From: Tubiluchus corallicola
Taxonomy: Eukaryota; Priapulida; Priapulimorpha; Priapulimorphida; Tubiluchidae
Length of the DNA: 64,000 nucleotides
Direction of reading: 5' to 3'
Assembly: GCA_030141605.1 (NCBI GenBank)
Contig: JAQGDQ010000262.1
Coordinates: forward strand, 1-64,000
In this document: positions 46,781-58,355 of the stretch, in pieces
How positions within the stretch are numbered: position 1 is the first letter of the stretch
Layout: each line of letters begins with the position of its first letter
The notes under the pieces: generated by a model
Told to the model about the DNA's origin: nothing
Seen by the model: the letters and a program-made list of their open reading frames with translations, nothing else
Database searches by the model: none
Position numbers and translations under genes: made by a program

Positions 46781-48420
46781 TTACTTTCCTCTCACATTGA
46801 CTCTATACCACTCATTGTACTGGAAAGATTCGCTGTTCATTTTGTCAACATACAGTCTACCATCTAGATGATCCATTTCGTGTTGGATGATGCGGGCTGC
46901 CCAACCAGAAACCTTCCAGCTTACAGGTTCTCCTTCCTTATCGTAGCCTGCGAATGAAACAACGTAATGCGCATGTAAAGGAAATTCAATAAGGCTGCTT
47001 TCACACTGCTATGCACTTGACAGGAACATAACTGAACTTACTGTGCAGACAATCTGACACTGACTAAGATTTTGTTGGAAATGTTTAAATAAGGTATAGA
47101 TTAGCCATACTCAGATGTATACATGACAATGTGACTGTTGCACTGGTTAAGTTAGTCACTGGTGTGATACAAATAGCCTCTGTAAGTAAACAGACAGAAT
47201 CAAAACACAATAATCAGAGTAATCAATGTCTAAAATCTAGGTTAGTCACTGGTGTGATACAAATGACCTCTGTAAGCAACCAGACAGAATCAAAGCACCA
47301 TAATCAGAGTAATCAATGTCTAAAATCTAGGTTAGTCACTGGTGTGATACAAATGACCTCTGTAAGTAACCAGACAGAATCAAAACATCATAATCACAGC
47401 AAAAGTTATCTACAGTTAAACCTCTTTATACGGCTTACTTTAGGACTGCTAAAAAGTTGTCATTATAGCAAGTTTGAAATTAGAACGAGCAACATTAATA
47501 CATACGTCTATGCAAATATGGATATTTTGTAAATAGCTAAAAATTTGCACGTTAAGCGAGGTTGACATTATAAAGGGTGGGGTGTTATAACGAGGCTTGA
47601 CTGTGCTGTAGGATCTCGGCTTTGCGCATTTCACACTTGGATAAGTTAGACAACTAAAAGAGTAACATTTTTTGCATATGCGATAACTTATTGGCCTATA
47701 GCTTGACAATGTCTGTCTGTAATCAATTCAGTTAAAGGATACTCATTTACAAGCTTTACTTTAACAAAATCACAATTTGTAATTTTTAAGGTCATCGGTG
47801 ATCATACAGTACCAGCCATTATACGTAAATGGACTAATCTTCAAGAGTTAAGTTTAATGTAAACTTGTTAAATTAAAATAATTACCTTGAATTTCCACCG
47901 CTTGGAATCGTGGCACATCAGCGCTAAAGCCACGTATGCTAACACAACCTTCACCAAAAATCACCTTGTTGTAATCATTTACTGTCAGCCGAGGATTAAT
48001 AAAAACTTTCAATGGTATATGAAACATTTCTCTAGCTTCTTGTACTGCTGGCGTAAAGTCTCGTAAGTGGTCTTTAGTGAATTCCATCACAAAGATGCGT
48101 AGTCCTATGCCGATCTGTGGGGCGGATATGCCAACCGCATAATTCTTGCGCATCACTTTCACTAATTTCGCTATAGTTTTCTGTATTTCATCGGTTTTAA
48201 TTAAGTTCAAATCAACGTCTTTTGCTCTAGTTCGCAGAATAGGATCACCTATCTGACAAGCATGGTCATACGGAGGTTTTTTCGGCACGCGAGTCGGCCA
48301 AAGACTTTCGTTAAATTTCATCAGACTCTGTCCAAATCTGTAAAGGGTAGAATAGTGCTCACAGCAGGTAAGGTGCATAGATGATCCAATAAAGCACTTC
48401 TTTAGCACAAATCTACGCAT
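46781..48420 (-). CDS. PDF: Peptide deformylase, mitochondrial type (2 exons, 233 aa)
   Basis: Metal hydrolase that removes the formyl group from N-terminal Met of organelle-made proteins. Exons 48420-47886 and 46947-46781 join in phase 1. Motif 1 is GISAPQIGIG (family GxGxAAPQ), motif 2 is EGCVSI (EGC(L/V)S; Cys metal ligand) and motif 3 is IIQHEMDHLDG (HExxH). GWAARIIQHEMDHL is as in animal PDF, and VDKM near the C-terminus also matches. The N-terminus MRRFVLKKCF is basic and could be a mitochondrial presequence; no targeting program was run. The ATG at 48420 follows a strong splice acceptor by 9 nt and the TBCC stop by 104 bp. The 0.9-kb intron holds a 90-bp tandem repeat and a Tigger-like MITE. 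Confidence 0.95.
47151..47405. repeat. 90-bp tandem repeat, about 3 copies, in the PDF intron
   Basis: GTTAGTCACTGGTGTGATAC begins units at 47151, 47241 and 47331. The plus strand is open across the units, an incidental effect of the 90-bp length. Confidence 0.92.
47413..47603. mobile_element. pogo/Tigger-like MITE, short
   Basis: Starts CAGTTAAACCTCTTTATACG after TA and ends TTATAACGAGGCTTGACTG. The right flank is TG rather than TA, suggesting a mutation. It is 191 bp long, immediately after the 90-bp tandem repeat in the PDF intron. Confidence 0.7.
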
Positions 48421-48524
48421 GTTCGCACACTAGAAGAGAACAAAAAAGCCTTTAGCATTCAGAATAAAACTAGCTATGATAATCACCAAGAAACAAAGCT
48501 GAAAAACTGAATATCCAAACTCAG
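48421..48524 (-). promoter_or_regulatory. TBCC-PDF intercistronic spacer with splice acceptor
   Basis: On the minus strand the spacer runs from the TBCC stop to the PDF ATG. It ends in the polypyrimidine tract CTTTTTTGTTCTCTTCTAG (AG at 48431-48430), then TGTGCGAAC and the ATG. No AATAAA or ATTAAA occurs in the spacer. This fits a trans-splice acceptor in a dicistronic transcript, or the acceptor of a 5' UTR intron that would have to span TBCC. Confidence 0.6.
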
Positions 48525-49406
48525 TTATATGTCCCAGCATTTTACGCGTTCACTCTCGGGTAATATTCTCCAATGTGGAGAAGCTTTGTCTTTTGCCAGC
48601 CAATTGAAATCATCAATGTCTTTCCAATTGTTTTGTCTTGAATCTAACCCTGCTTCATCAAAATCATCTCCGATGTTTGGATAGGAATAATTGTAGGGAG
48701 CAAATCGTAGATTTTCGCAGCTTTCGATCACACAGCGACTAGTGACGTGTATGTAAAAATCTGAATGGGTTGTTGTGTGAGTCCGCAGTTGCTGACAAGC
48801 AACAACAAAAGTGCAGTTAGAACAATCTTCAATAAAGACGGTGGTGGTAACAGGACCAGTGAATATCTTGCAGCCCTCGAGTTTATCTATGTGCACCGTA
48901 TTTGGTGTTCCATATAATGTAACTACGCACCGACTCAGCTTGCTCAAAACTACATCTGACTGTTTAATATCAGAAGGCGGTAGGTGCAGTGTTTCGCCTG
49001 TAACGTTTTTAAATCCAATTTCAGATTGAGAACTAAGTAAAGCATCAGCCAATCCATCACTGACAGCAGGATGATTGCTTGTTTTCGTGACAGGTGGAAC
49101 CTTTGTTTCTTTCTTAATATTGCTAAACTTGAACCTTTTCTTTGGCAAAAGTTTGTCTCGTTTTTCATGTATGGCTTTCTCGATCGCCGTCAAACTTTGA
49201 AGTGCAATGCGCACCTCGTATGCCGGTAGACAACGCGTGGCTTTAGATATAGACTCATGCAGCTTGTGGCAGCTTTCAAGAAGTGATTCGAAATGAACAG
49301 CAAGTTTTGTCTTTTCTACACTGTCGCTCAAGTCCAGGGTTGCTTCAATATTTGCTCGCTGTTTGCTAAAATGTTCTAAAAATGTTTCTTTTGTGATGTC
49401 ACCCAT
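48525..49406 (-). CDS. TBCC: Tubulin-binding cofactor C, single exon (293 aa)
   Basis: GTPase-activating cofactor that, with cofactors D and E, releases native alpha/beta-tubulin dimers in the cytosol. Start ATG at 49406 follows an in-frame TAA upstream. The N-terminal half is a helical bundle with AYEVRIALQSL and KLLPKKRFKF, as in human TBCC. The C-CAP/TBCC beta-helix domain follows (about residues 150-290): TLYGTPNTVHIDKLEGCKIF, GPVTTTVFIEDCSNC, VVACQQLRTHTT with the Arg expected as the GAP arginine finger, ENLRFAPYNYSYP, NNWKDIDDFNWLA and WRILPESERVKCWDI at the end. Length is near the usual 340 aa, with a shorter N-terminus. A possible acceptor (CTATAG) lies 12 nt before the ATG. PDF follows on the same strand. 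Confidence 0.96.
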   Translation of the reverse strand: MGDITKETFLEHFSKQRANIEATLDLSDSVEKTKLAVHFESLLESCHKLHESISKATRCLPAYEVRIALQSLTAIEKAIHEKRDKLLPKKRFKFSNIKKETKVPPVTKTSNHPAVSDGLADALLSSQSEIGFKNVTGETLHLPPSDIKQSDVVLSKLSRCVVTLYGTPNTVHIDKLEGCKIFTGPVTTTVFIEDCSNCTFVVACQQLRTHTTTHSDFYIHVTSRCVIESCENLRFAPYNYSYPNIGDDFDEAGLDSRQNNWKDIDDFNWLAKDKASPHWRILPESERVKCWDI

Positions 49407-50267
49407 GTCCAAAGCTGCTATAGTAAAAATGAAAATCCAATTACATTACTATACTAGCCTATTATAAAATCACAGGCCTGCAAAAAGTATGCAAGCGCTC
49501 CTGCAAACAGTGTAACGGTTGGTCAGCTAACCTATTCCGTAACCCCTTCTCTGTAATTTCTCTTTCACCTCATGTGTCAGTCAGTAATTGTACGTTATTA
49601 CATCAACTTTTTATTGATGAGTAAAATGTAACGCTACTTTTTCTTCCATATTGTCACCTATTGTCAAGTTAGAGGAACAACACCACACACTAAAGGCTCA
49701 AGTAGATAAGATTACTGATGATGCCTATTGTTGCACAGACAAAGTAATGGATGTATAGAGAGATCTGCCAGAGCTGACAATTGAGAATTCCCGATTGAAA
49801 ACAACACTAAAAGTAAGATGCATTCTACAATAAGATAAAATAAGATATATTTATTTTCATCGGCATGATATAAACAGTACATATTTGTAAAACATGAGCT
49901 TAAAGCTCGTAAACCGATATCAAACATAATGTATATGAACGATAACATGGTAATAATATGTACTTCTTAAAATCTTATGGATGCCACCAGAGGTATCGGT
50001 ACAAGAAAAATTTAAAACTACATGAAGGCAGTAAAAATTTTAGGCACTAACATTTTCTAAGATTTACACAAAAAGCTATCTAGGTCAATAAAAATTTTTT
50101 CTGCCAACATTTCAGCATTTAATTACGACTTAACAAAATTAGGAAGCTCGCTGAATTTACAAGTGGCACATTTACATGATACACCAGTCCATGAGCTAAT
50201 TAGATGTTTAAATTACTCAAGATTTTCGGCCATTCGGAGACAGTTTGGTAATTCATTCCTGAAAATT

Positions 50268-50700
50268 CCTTCTCAAAGAAGAACATGAAATGTGTGACTG
50301 TGAAAAAATTAAAACTCGCCTTGTGTTAGAAAATGTGCCCATGGTGGATCATAACTCCAGTAAGCACGAGCTAAAGCAAATTAGTGTAAATGTATGTATA
50401 ATGTAGATGATATCTGTATTCTTGAATAATATTGGTGTCAGTAATGTAAAGCAAGTTACCAATATATTTCACCTGAAAGCTAAAGATCAAAATGGTAACA
50501 GTATGCTGAAATTCCAAGTTAAGTCATTTGCAGAAAAACAAGGATTATATCCGTATTGCCAGATTTGCTATTCAAACAACTAGCGTGAAGTTACCAATAC
50601 ATTTGTATGGCTGGATTTAACATTTAAACAGTGTGAAGGAAGAAAGATGTTCATTTACCATCTCCACAACCATGATGTTGGTCCTTGGGATTAATTTTCT
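50268..50700 (+). pseudogene. Possible LINE ORF1 relic
   Basis: With frame changes, the plus strand reads ENVPMVDHNSSKHELKQI, then NNIGVSNVKQVTNIFHLK and MLKFQVKSFAEKQGL. This order recalls the RRM-like core of LINE ORF1 proteins. The similarity is weak and there are several disruptions. Confidence 0.35.
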
Positions 50701-50782
50701 TTGAACATATCCACATCAGTACAACACAAAAGTTAGTAAAAGTCACCGTGTGGCAGTGACAGCACCTAATCATGGAGTCTTA

Positions 50783-51000
50783 TAATAGGCAAAGGCATCA
50801 TAAGGCGTAGCATAGCGGTTAGTAGCCCAATACTCATCAAATCTATTTTTGAAACTGTTTACATTCTGCACCGACACCAATTGTGCTAGAAGTGCTTTCC
50901 AGGGCTTAACTACATGATTTCCAAAAAAATCACGCTTGCTGTTTTTTAGTGTATCTCCTTTTGGCTAACTTGAAACCGTGGTCCCTCCTAAAGGAATTTG
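50783..51000 (-). pseudogene. LINE reverse transcriptase C-terminal fragment
   Basis: Reads HGFKLAKRRYTKKQQ, then after a frameshift RDFFGNHVVKPWKALLAQLV and FKNRFDEYWATN, the usual C-terminal ending of CR1/Jockey-like ORF2. It is broken and short. Confidence 0.65.
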
Positions 51001-52119
51001 TAGAAAAGAAAAACACAAAGACCCGAAATAGATTGCCCTGTGATGTGAGAAGAGCAACATCTGTAAATTCGTTTACATCGTAAAATTGGATGGGCACTGT
51101 CAAGATCATCCACTAAAATTTAATTATCGTGTTAATTGGAATGTTGAACACAGATGACATGTATAACAAGGATGTTGGACTAAATATTATGATGCGAAAA
51201 CTTGCCAGTGGAACTAGGTATTGGTGATAATAATGTATGTAAATGTTGTAATTATAGTGGAATAATTATTTATCTCGAAAGTTATATTTATAACTACTGG
51301 AGATTTACTACTAGTAGTAGTAGCAGCAGTAGTAGTACTAGTACTTAGTACCATACTGTGTGAATGGGCTTTAACAGAGGCTTTTGTGCTGGCTCCTTGT
51401 TACTTTTACAAAAGAATTACTGAACAAAAAACTACAAAAAAAATAGTTAATAAAATAAGCTAGGTAACGCGAAGTGCTCAAAGACCAAAATACTACTATT
51501 GGTATGGCTCTCACGTCGCACGACAATTGTGCCACAATTGTAACGATAGTGACACAAATTTATTTTAAAACTGCATAGCATCTCATGCAATGGTACTATA
51601 CAAACATCTAATTGCCTCCCTTCACCTACCTTAGGTAGCCCCAGTACTTTCCTTACACAGTTTGAACTTACTCTCTTACAGATCCAAACGATCCACGCCA
51701 AACTAGCAAGCAAGATGGGAAAGCACAGCGTCTGGCATTAGCAACAATGACCATTAATAAAATACTGTCAGCCATAGTTCTTCTTGTTCTTTGTTCGTTG
51801 TTTTCGGCATGTCCAGTTTTGTCTACTCTATCTGATTACTGGTCAGATAGGCAGAAACGAATATCACCGTACGAAACACAAGTAACATAATCAACTTTAA
51901 TACGTATAAACAATTTATAACTATTATTCTTTTGGCTAAATTTCAAGCTGATACCTCTTCTCTTTTTTACTTCAATTGCTGTTAATTTGTGGATCTTCTG
52001 ACTCAACCAGATTTTGAAAATTTACTTCTCTGGCTGACAGCACATTTCTTGTCACCGTACTCTTGAACAGGTGCTCTGTTGCATCTTTTTCTTTGCCAAA
52101 AAAGGACAAAGGGACAGAG

Positions 52120-52430
52120 ATACTTATTAACAGTCACTGGGACAACAGACAACATTTGCCATAAGCTACTATAAGCGACTCATAACGAACACAATAACAG
52201 TGAGATGCCACAAATAAATAACACAGATAACAACTCTTTGCTCCAATGCAGATGGTCGTGAGATTCGAACTCGGACTGCAAGCAGAGCAGCACCCACAGT
52301 CCATTATCTTAACCACTCGGCCACCTGTTCTGACACCCAGTAGCAAACGCCCTAGATCTTCATTGAACTTGCTTTTATATTTACATTTTAGTGGTAGCAT
52401 ATTAAGCTTTATCTCTAATACCCCTTTTGT
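52120..52430 (-). repeat. Repeat with an internal tRNA-Ser/Leu-like module, copy 1
   Basis: Shared with 60280-60561 over about 300 bp. On the minus strand 52334-52254 resembles a class II tRNA: GTCAGAACAGGTGGCCGAGT (A-box GTGGCCGAGTGG), a long variable region, then GAGTTCGAATCTC (B-box) and a pairing 3' end ACGACC. The homology with copy 2 extends about 90 bp on the 5' side of the tRNA-like part, so the tRNA-like module is internal. It is probably a SINE rather than a functional tRNA gene. Confidence 0.65.
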
Positions 52431-52879
52431 CGGTTGTTTTGTTAATTCAGTTATATAGTGCTCGACTTTATCAAACTCATAGGTTAACAACCTTAACTCA
52501 GATTTTCAGTGTATCTCGTGATGTGCATTAACTTAAAAGCATTTTCTTATATTTCATTCTATATGTTTCTTAAAGGTAAACTTTCAAGAGTCCTTATATG
52601 CCCAAGCTGTATAACTGTCATATTTCTTACTTAGACTTCTACCTTCTTCAGTTCAACTTCCACCTATTTCTTTGTTTCAATCTGGCTTCAATCTTCAATA
52701 ATTATTAATTCCAAAAGTTCAAAAAACAACTAAACTAGAATGATATATGACGTCAACATGTCCCGTGCAATGTGCATCAACCAACTAGCAATGTCCACTC
52801 GATATGTAAAAGAACTAGATTCTAGTGGAATATTAGTGAGCACTTAAAAACGTGTAATTTTTTTTACAATCTTCCCATA

Positions 52880-53625
52880 TGAACAAGCGTCTCCATGATT
52901 TTGATGGCATTAAGTGTCAATTGCCGGAACATCTCGCTGTAACTAGCATTTGCATCTAGCATGTAACTAGCAGGAAACCTGTTCCATATCGCATTGTTCG
53001 AAAGCAAAAGCAATATTTGTACAAGAGTACGCTATACATGGGACTTGGACATATTTGTGTTGAATTTGGTGCTATGAATGGGTGAGTAAGAAGGATGGTT
53101 TAATGCAAGCAGGAAAGGGTATAGTTGCCATCCATGCAGAATTTTAAAAAACGTTTTGTTCTCCAATATGTCCCATATTATAGTTGCCGAAGCACATCCC
53201 AATGCCATCCTCTTGACGATATTCACTATTAACAAAACGAGCTGCTTGGTGTTGAACCCAAGTAGGTTATATTACATTGGATATATAGAGGGGCTCCATT
53301 CCAGCAAGCATTCCAGCCTAGGTCTAACTAAGGTGTGATAAGAAATCTGCTTTACTTCATCAGAACAATCAGTAAGTGTTCTTTGTAGTAGCCCAAACTG
53401 CTATTACATTTAAATTTTATCTTATCACCGTGATAATTCCAGTTGAGATTTTGATCTGTTGTAAATCTGAGTGCATTGACTTTTGTTAGTGACACATCTG
53501 GTATATTGGAAGGGGCTTGATTTCTAAAAATATTTAGAACGTAGCACTTAGCATGGTTGAACGGCATAAGCTCGTCTTTACACCACCGATTGAGTTTCTG
53601 TAAATCATCTTACAACTGAATATGA
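52880..53625 (-). pseudogene. LINE ORF2 reverse transcriptase palm/thumb fragment
   Basis: The minus strand reads LQKLNRWCKDELMPFNHAKC, then TTDQNLNWNYHGDKIKFKCN and SSLGYY, the classic CR1/Jockey-type block after the catalytic motif. It is followed by SYHTLVRPRLECL, a stop, VNIVKRMALG and NNAIWNRFPASYMLDANAS. Stops and frameshifts mark it as dead. It lies just upstream of VIRMA, in the opposite orientation. Confidence 0.75.
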
Positions 53626-53894
53626 TCTTCCCTAGATGTTACCTCCCTGTATATATGATACTAACATCGAAGAAAAGTCAAAGTTGAGATGATGCACCAC
53701 AATTTCCATCATCTTACGTGCATCTCTAGATTCATTCGAATTTACTGGATTATGTAAGAACATCGGTCTTTTGTTATCTATCCTCTGCTCAGTATTCAAT
53801 TTGCACCACGCCTGTTTCCATTTCACGAGAAACACCAGTGTCTTGAGTGTTCTTGTGGTCGTGGCAAAATAGCACATTGTCTTTCACGTGTAAA

Positions 53895-56800
53895 ATGGCG
53901 GCTCATCTTGAAGAAAATTTAACAGAACTACTCTTCTTTGACACATTCACTCACGAAAAAGAAGTACGTTTGCATGTTTCATAATCATTTTGTGCGAAAC
54001 AATGCTCTGATATATAGTGATTATCTTATTCGAGTTATTATATTATTATTTTTGTTGCATTAGTCAAGTATAGGTTGTCATCATCTTAGGTGCTTCCGTT
54101 ATGCATCGCAGCACCACCACTCACAATTTGATGCCATACTCCCTGGTCTTTTACCACATGCCAAGTTTCTGCGTTTTTAAGCCAAGTGGAATATTTAATA
54201 AATCTTTCTTCAAACATCCAGATACGTGATTTTTTGTTAGGCCATATTACGCAAAACATCTTTCTGTACAGATGTCTTTGGATGGCATTGATTTCATTCT
54301 TCTGAACAACTTTGACAGTCCACAATTCAGAATTATATAAGAGAACAGGTTCTACATGTGATGATAGAATATGTAGTTCAGTTTCTGTGGCGAAATTTGG
54401 ATTTTCGAAGAGTAAGGGTTTGGTACCTGTTGAAAAAGCACTTCTAGAGTAAATTTTGTCTGATTTCTAGTTCATTGCCACTATTGAAATAACTGTTGGA
54501 AAAACTTGGAATTACCCTAAGAATAGTCAGAGTTATCTAATATTTATATTCATGAAGAAACATCACATTGAAATGGAGATATTATGGCTGACCATGAAAA
54601 AAGTAAAATCTTAGTAACTTTTCCCAGGCCCGATTAAATATGCAAAATTTTATAACGCTACTTCTAATACAATATTTGTTCATTCTTCTTCAGTCGTTAA
54701 TTCCAGAAGCTCAAAAACAGCTAAATTGGAATCATTTCTTTAATATGCTTCTTCTTACTGTTGCTCAGTTAACTTCTACTTATGCTTTATATTGCTCGCA
54801 TCATTTTTCCGCATGCTATGCAAGAACAACACTATTTTTACAACGCACATATCATTTCATTTGTATTCACATATCACCTATGAGATGAGCTTCCAGACAA
54901 CTTGAAAAGTGCATTCTTCCTAAGACAGTTTAAGAACATAATAGACATTTTGAAGAATATACACTAATTAAGCCCCTTTAGTTTACTACATAGGAACTAG
55001 GGTTGGTCAAATTCACCTCGCTAGCATGAGGCTGGGCTGTAGTCTACTTGGAGCCTATATGCATGCTAATAACATTTGCTTCTCCACATTGCTGGTGTGG
55101 AGTTATTTAGGAGGATGCTCGTCATTCCTTTCTCAAGCATCCGCCATCTCAGAATTTACATACAGACATTATCAATCCATTTTTAGCTCAGATTTCTAAC
55201 AATGTTATTATATATAGCTGTTCAGCAGTCGGTCTTACCAACTAGCACTTAATAACAATATATTATTATGTTGTTCGCTATTCAATTCATTATCCATAGC
55301 ATATGTTTCACATGACTTTGCTTACCATATATACGTACTTAAGTATATACGACTTACCGTATATACAAGTCGAATTTTTGGGAGGCGATTTTAAGATGAA
55401 ATTTTTGGGGTCGTCTTATACATAAGATAAGTTTTTGGGAGATGTTGCTAAAGAGTCGTCTACAATATGAATATGTAAAGAAATAATCCTTTATTGTATG
55501 CTGGACTGAATGAACGCTTATACTGTGATGCTTCACATCAGAGAATGTTCGTATCTTGACATTACTTCACAAAATTAACAGATATTACTGTAATTTATTT
55601 TAATGTATGTGAAATTAAGTTAAAATTTATATATTACCGGTAAATAAACTAGCGACGGAGCACTCGATCAGTACATGGAAACCACCAGTATTGTGCAGGT
55701 GCTGCCGCCTGTCGGCTTCCGCGGAAAATTTTACACTGGCTTTGTATATGCGTGCTTCATTGGCAAAATATCAATTACCAGCATACACGCGTATATAAAA
55801 CTATTGATTTATTACTCGGCCATTGTTGACATCATTTACTCTGGAAGATCTTAATATTTTAGGGTCGACTTGTACCCAGGTGATATATAAAATGATGCAA
55901 TTTTTGGTCTTAAAATGCACATCAACTTGTACATAAGGTCGATTTGTGCATAAGTATATACAGTAATAACATCCATGACATTTCATAATTTATTAAGTAT
56001 TCCATACACCTCACTAATTTTCATCATCTCAGGTCATGTTCACACATTCTTGACATCCAACCATGTTCAATGTCTTCTTTTTGTAATGGAAATTAGCGCA
56101 AATCAAACTTACGTGTCATAATTATGTGTGTCAAACTGAATAGTATGGTAAAAGCTGGTGTGAATAGGCCTTAATGTGCATTCTTCATAACCTGTTAGCC
56201 AATGCCGTTAATGGTTCTTTTCTTAATAATACAATCCTATAATGTATGTATGCTGTATGCTCAATTTGTTAATAAAATACCATTTAAATCAATTCTTCAT
56301 TAATACTGGAATCGCTGTTGCCTTTCAGGATTTGAATTTGGACTTGGTTCAGTTTCCTAAGCCAGTCAGCATTAGCGAAGTACGGATCATTCCGCTTGGG
56401 ACAAGTGTGAAAGCTAATTTCCCGGGAGGACACAGGCTTGGGTATATGTGCTTACCTTAATATATATATAACTATATATACCTTAATATTTAGCAGAAAT
56501 TAAGCTGCAAAAATTATACAGATAGGGTGCCTGATGAAAAACATGCTTGTGGCAATGAAATTTCACTAGAACTATGACTGTTTATTTTTAATTGCAATTG
56601 GCCTAGCAGCTAATGCGTTGAAGAAAGGAAACACTGAAAAATCTGTAGCCAGTTGGGACTTGAACTCAAGAACTTGCAATTGGAACTGGCATATTCTGCA
56701 CCCTAAGCGGATCTGAATTTGCACCCTTACAACACACTATTCAGTTTAATTAATCATGATAAACGCTGATGAGAGTGTAGACTTAACTTGGAATGGCTCA

Positions 56801-57035
56801 TAAAAAAAATAGGCAAATCTACCATACAGAAAATTATTCCAGAAAGTAATGAAAATGCAAACAAACCGTTCGTTTACCTGGGTTATTGTTTTTAATCAGC
56901 AGTGTATTATTGTTAGGTAAATTGTTCAAGACAAGATGATTTTGATTATGTCTCACATTCGTGTGTGCACTGTCTCGGGCACTCTATTACACACACGCAC
57001 GCACACACACACACACACACCCACACGCCCGCCCG

Positions 57036-57102
<67 letters not shown>

Positions 57103-58309
57103 TCATACACACTTCAACATGATTAGGGTTTCCATGGTTGTAGAAATTGCTTACTTTAATTTTTAGAGCAACAAATCCCAATGAATTCCAGTTGGAGCTG
57201 TTTGTCAACAATGTCAGCCACCACGGGGCAGCTGCATTTGAGCGGTTTGGCATGTAAGTTCTTGTAATGCTTTGTACGTGTGTAGGATGTCATTCGACTC
57301 TTTGATATTTAGTAGTAAAATTGGGGCATAATCAACACTGCCTATGAATAAGATCCCATGAGCTGGAAAACTACTAAAACATTGCTGTTTTCAAACGTCA
57401 GATTAAAATATATTTATTCTTAGAAGCCTATTAACTTTTTTGTTATTTTAATCTGTGTGTATAACGTAGTGAACTTAGTCTTTTGGGCGTTTACGTGATT
57501 GTGTTCTGGAAAATATGGTTCTTAGATTTTTGTGACTTTTAAATGGTTGTACACCAAAGATCATTTTTATACATATTTAAGGCCAGTAGTTCCCAAAGTA
57601 GGGGTAAATTACCCCCCGGGGGTAATATGGTTTTTTTGGGGGGTAACGGGCACCCCTCTGAAAATTTTTAAAACTTTGCTCGGAATGCATTTTACGTAGT
57701 TTTTGGTAAGTTTTGGCAACAATACAACAACAACACCTGGAAATTTATTTATGTCACGAGCAAACATAAATAATTTTGCTTGCCTGTGGCATATACGTGT
57801 GTTTACTTTTTGAGTTGGAGAAGTAGTACTAGGTGGGGGGTAATGGACACGACCGGGTTTCCCGATTTGGGTAACGGTCCGAGAAAGTTTGGGAGCCACT
57901 GTTTTAGGCAATAAAATTACTATTATTATTAGTATTATTATTATTTTATGCCGCTAGAACGTTTTTTCCGCAGGCTGTTTGGTCAAAATTTCGAAAAATC
58001 CCGAGTTGGGTCTGGGAAAACGCCCGTTACGGGCTATCTACCCATAGCCAGCACCACCCATGACCCGTTCCCGTTCTTCAGATCTCAGGCGTATAACTTT
58101 TGCAAAAAACGAAAAATGGACATTTTTGGAGGTTTTTTGCCCCCCATTCCTCCCGCTGGGCCCGATTAGAAAAATAAACCATCAATGAGACGACACTAGA
58201 TTGAGACCTTTCGTTTGATGTATAGATCGCCGCAAATGGTGCCGTCGTCAGAGCTGTAGCCTCGAATCTTATATATATATATATATATACCAGTAGAATT
58301 AATATATAG

Positions 58310-58355
<46 letters not shown>

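Larger units (their letters stand above)
49420..53894. other. TBCC-VIRMA intergenic region: retrotransposon debris
   Basis: Contains a possible LINE ORF1 relic (50268-50700, plus), LINE reverse-transcriptase fragments (50783-51000 and 52880-53625, minus) and a tRNA-like repeat (52120-52430). From 51000 to 52100 I see no homology, only short frames and a TAG/CAG-rich patch near 51308-51350. No promoter could be assigned. Confidence 0.6.

Noticed and set aside
52254-52334. Functional tRNA-Ser/Leu gene
   Set aside because: The same sequence recurs in damaged form within a longer dispersed repeat, and the stems are imperfect.
56936-57253. His/Thr and Cys/Val repeat frames
   Set aside because: (CA)n microsatellite read in two frames.
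58190-58252. Third hammerhead-like motif (CTGACGA ... CGAAAGG, minus strand)
   Set aside because: The loop between the two boxes is too long and no stem II pairs cleanly, so it was not counted as a ribozyme candidate.
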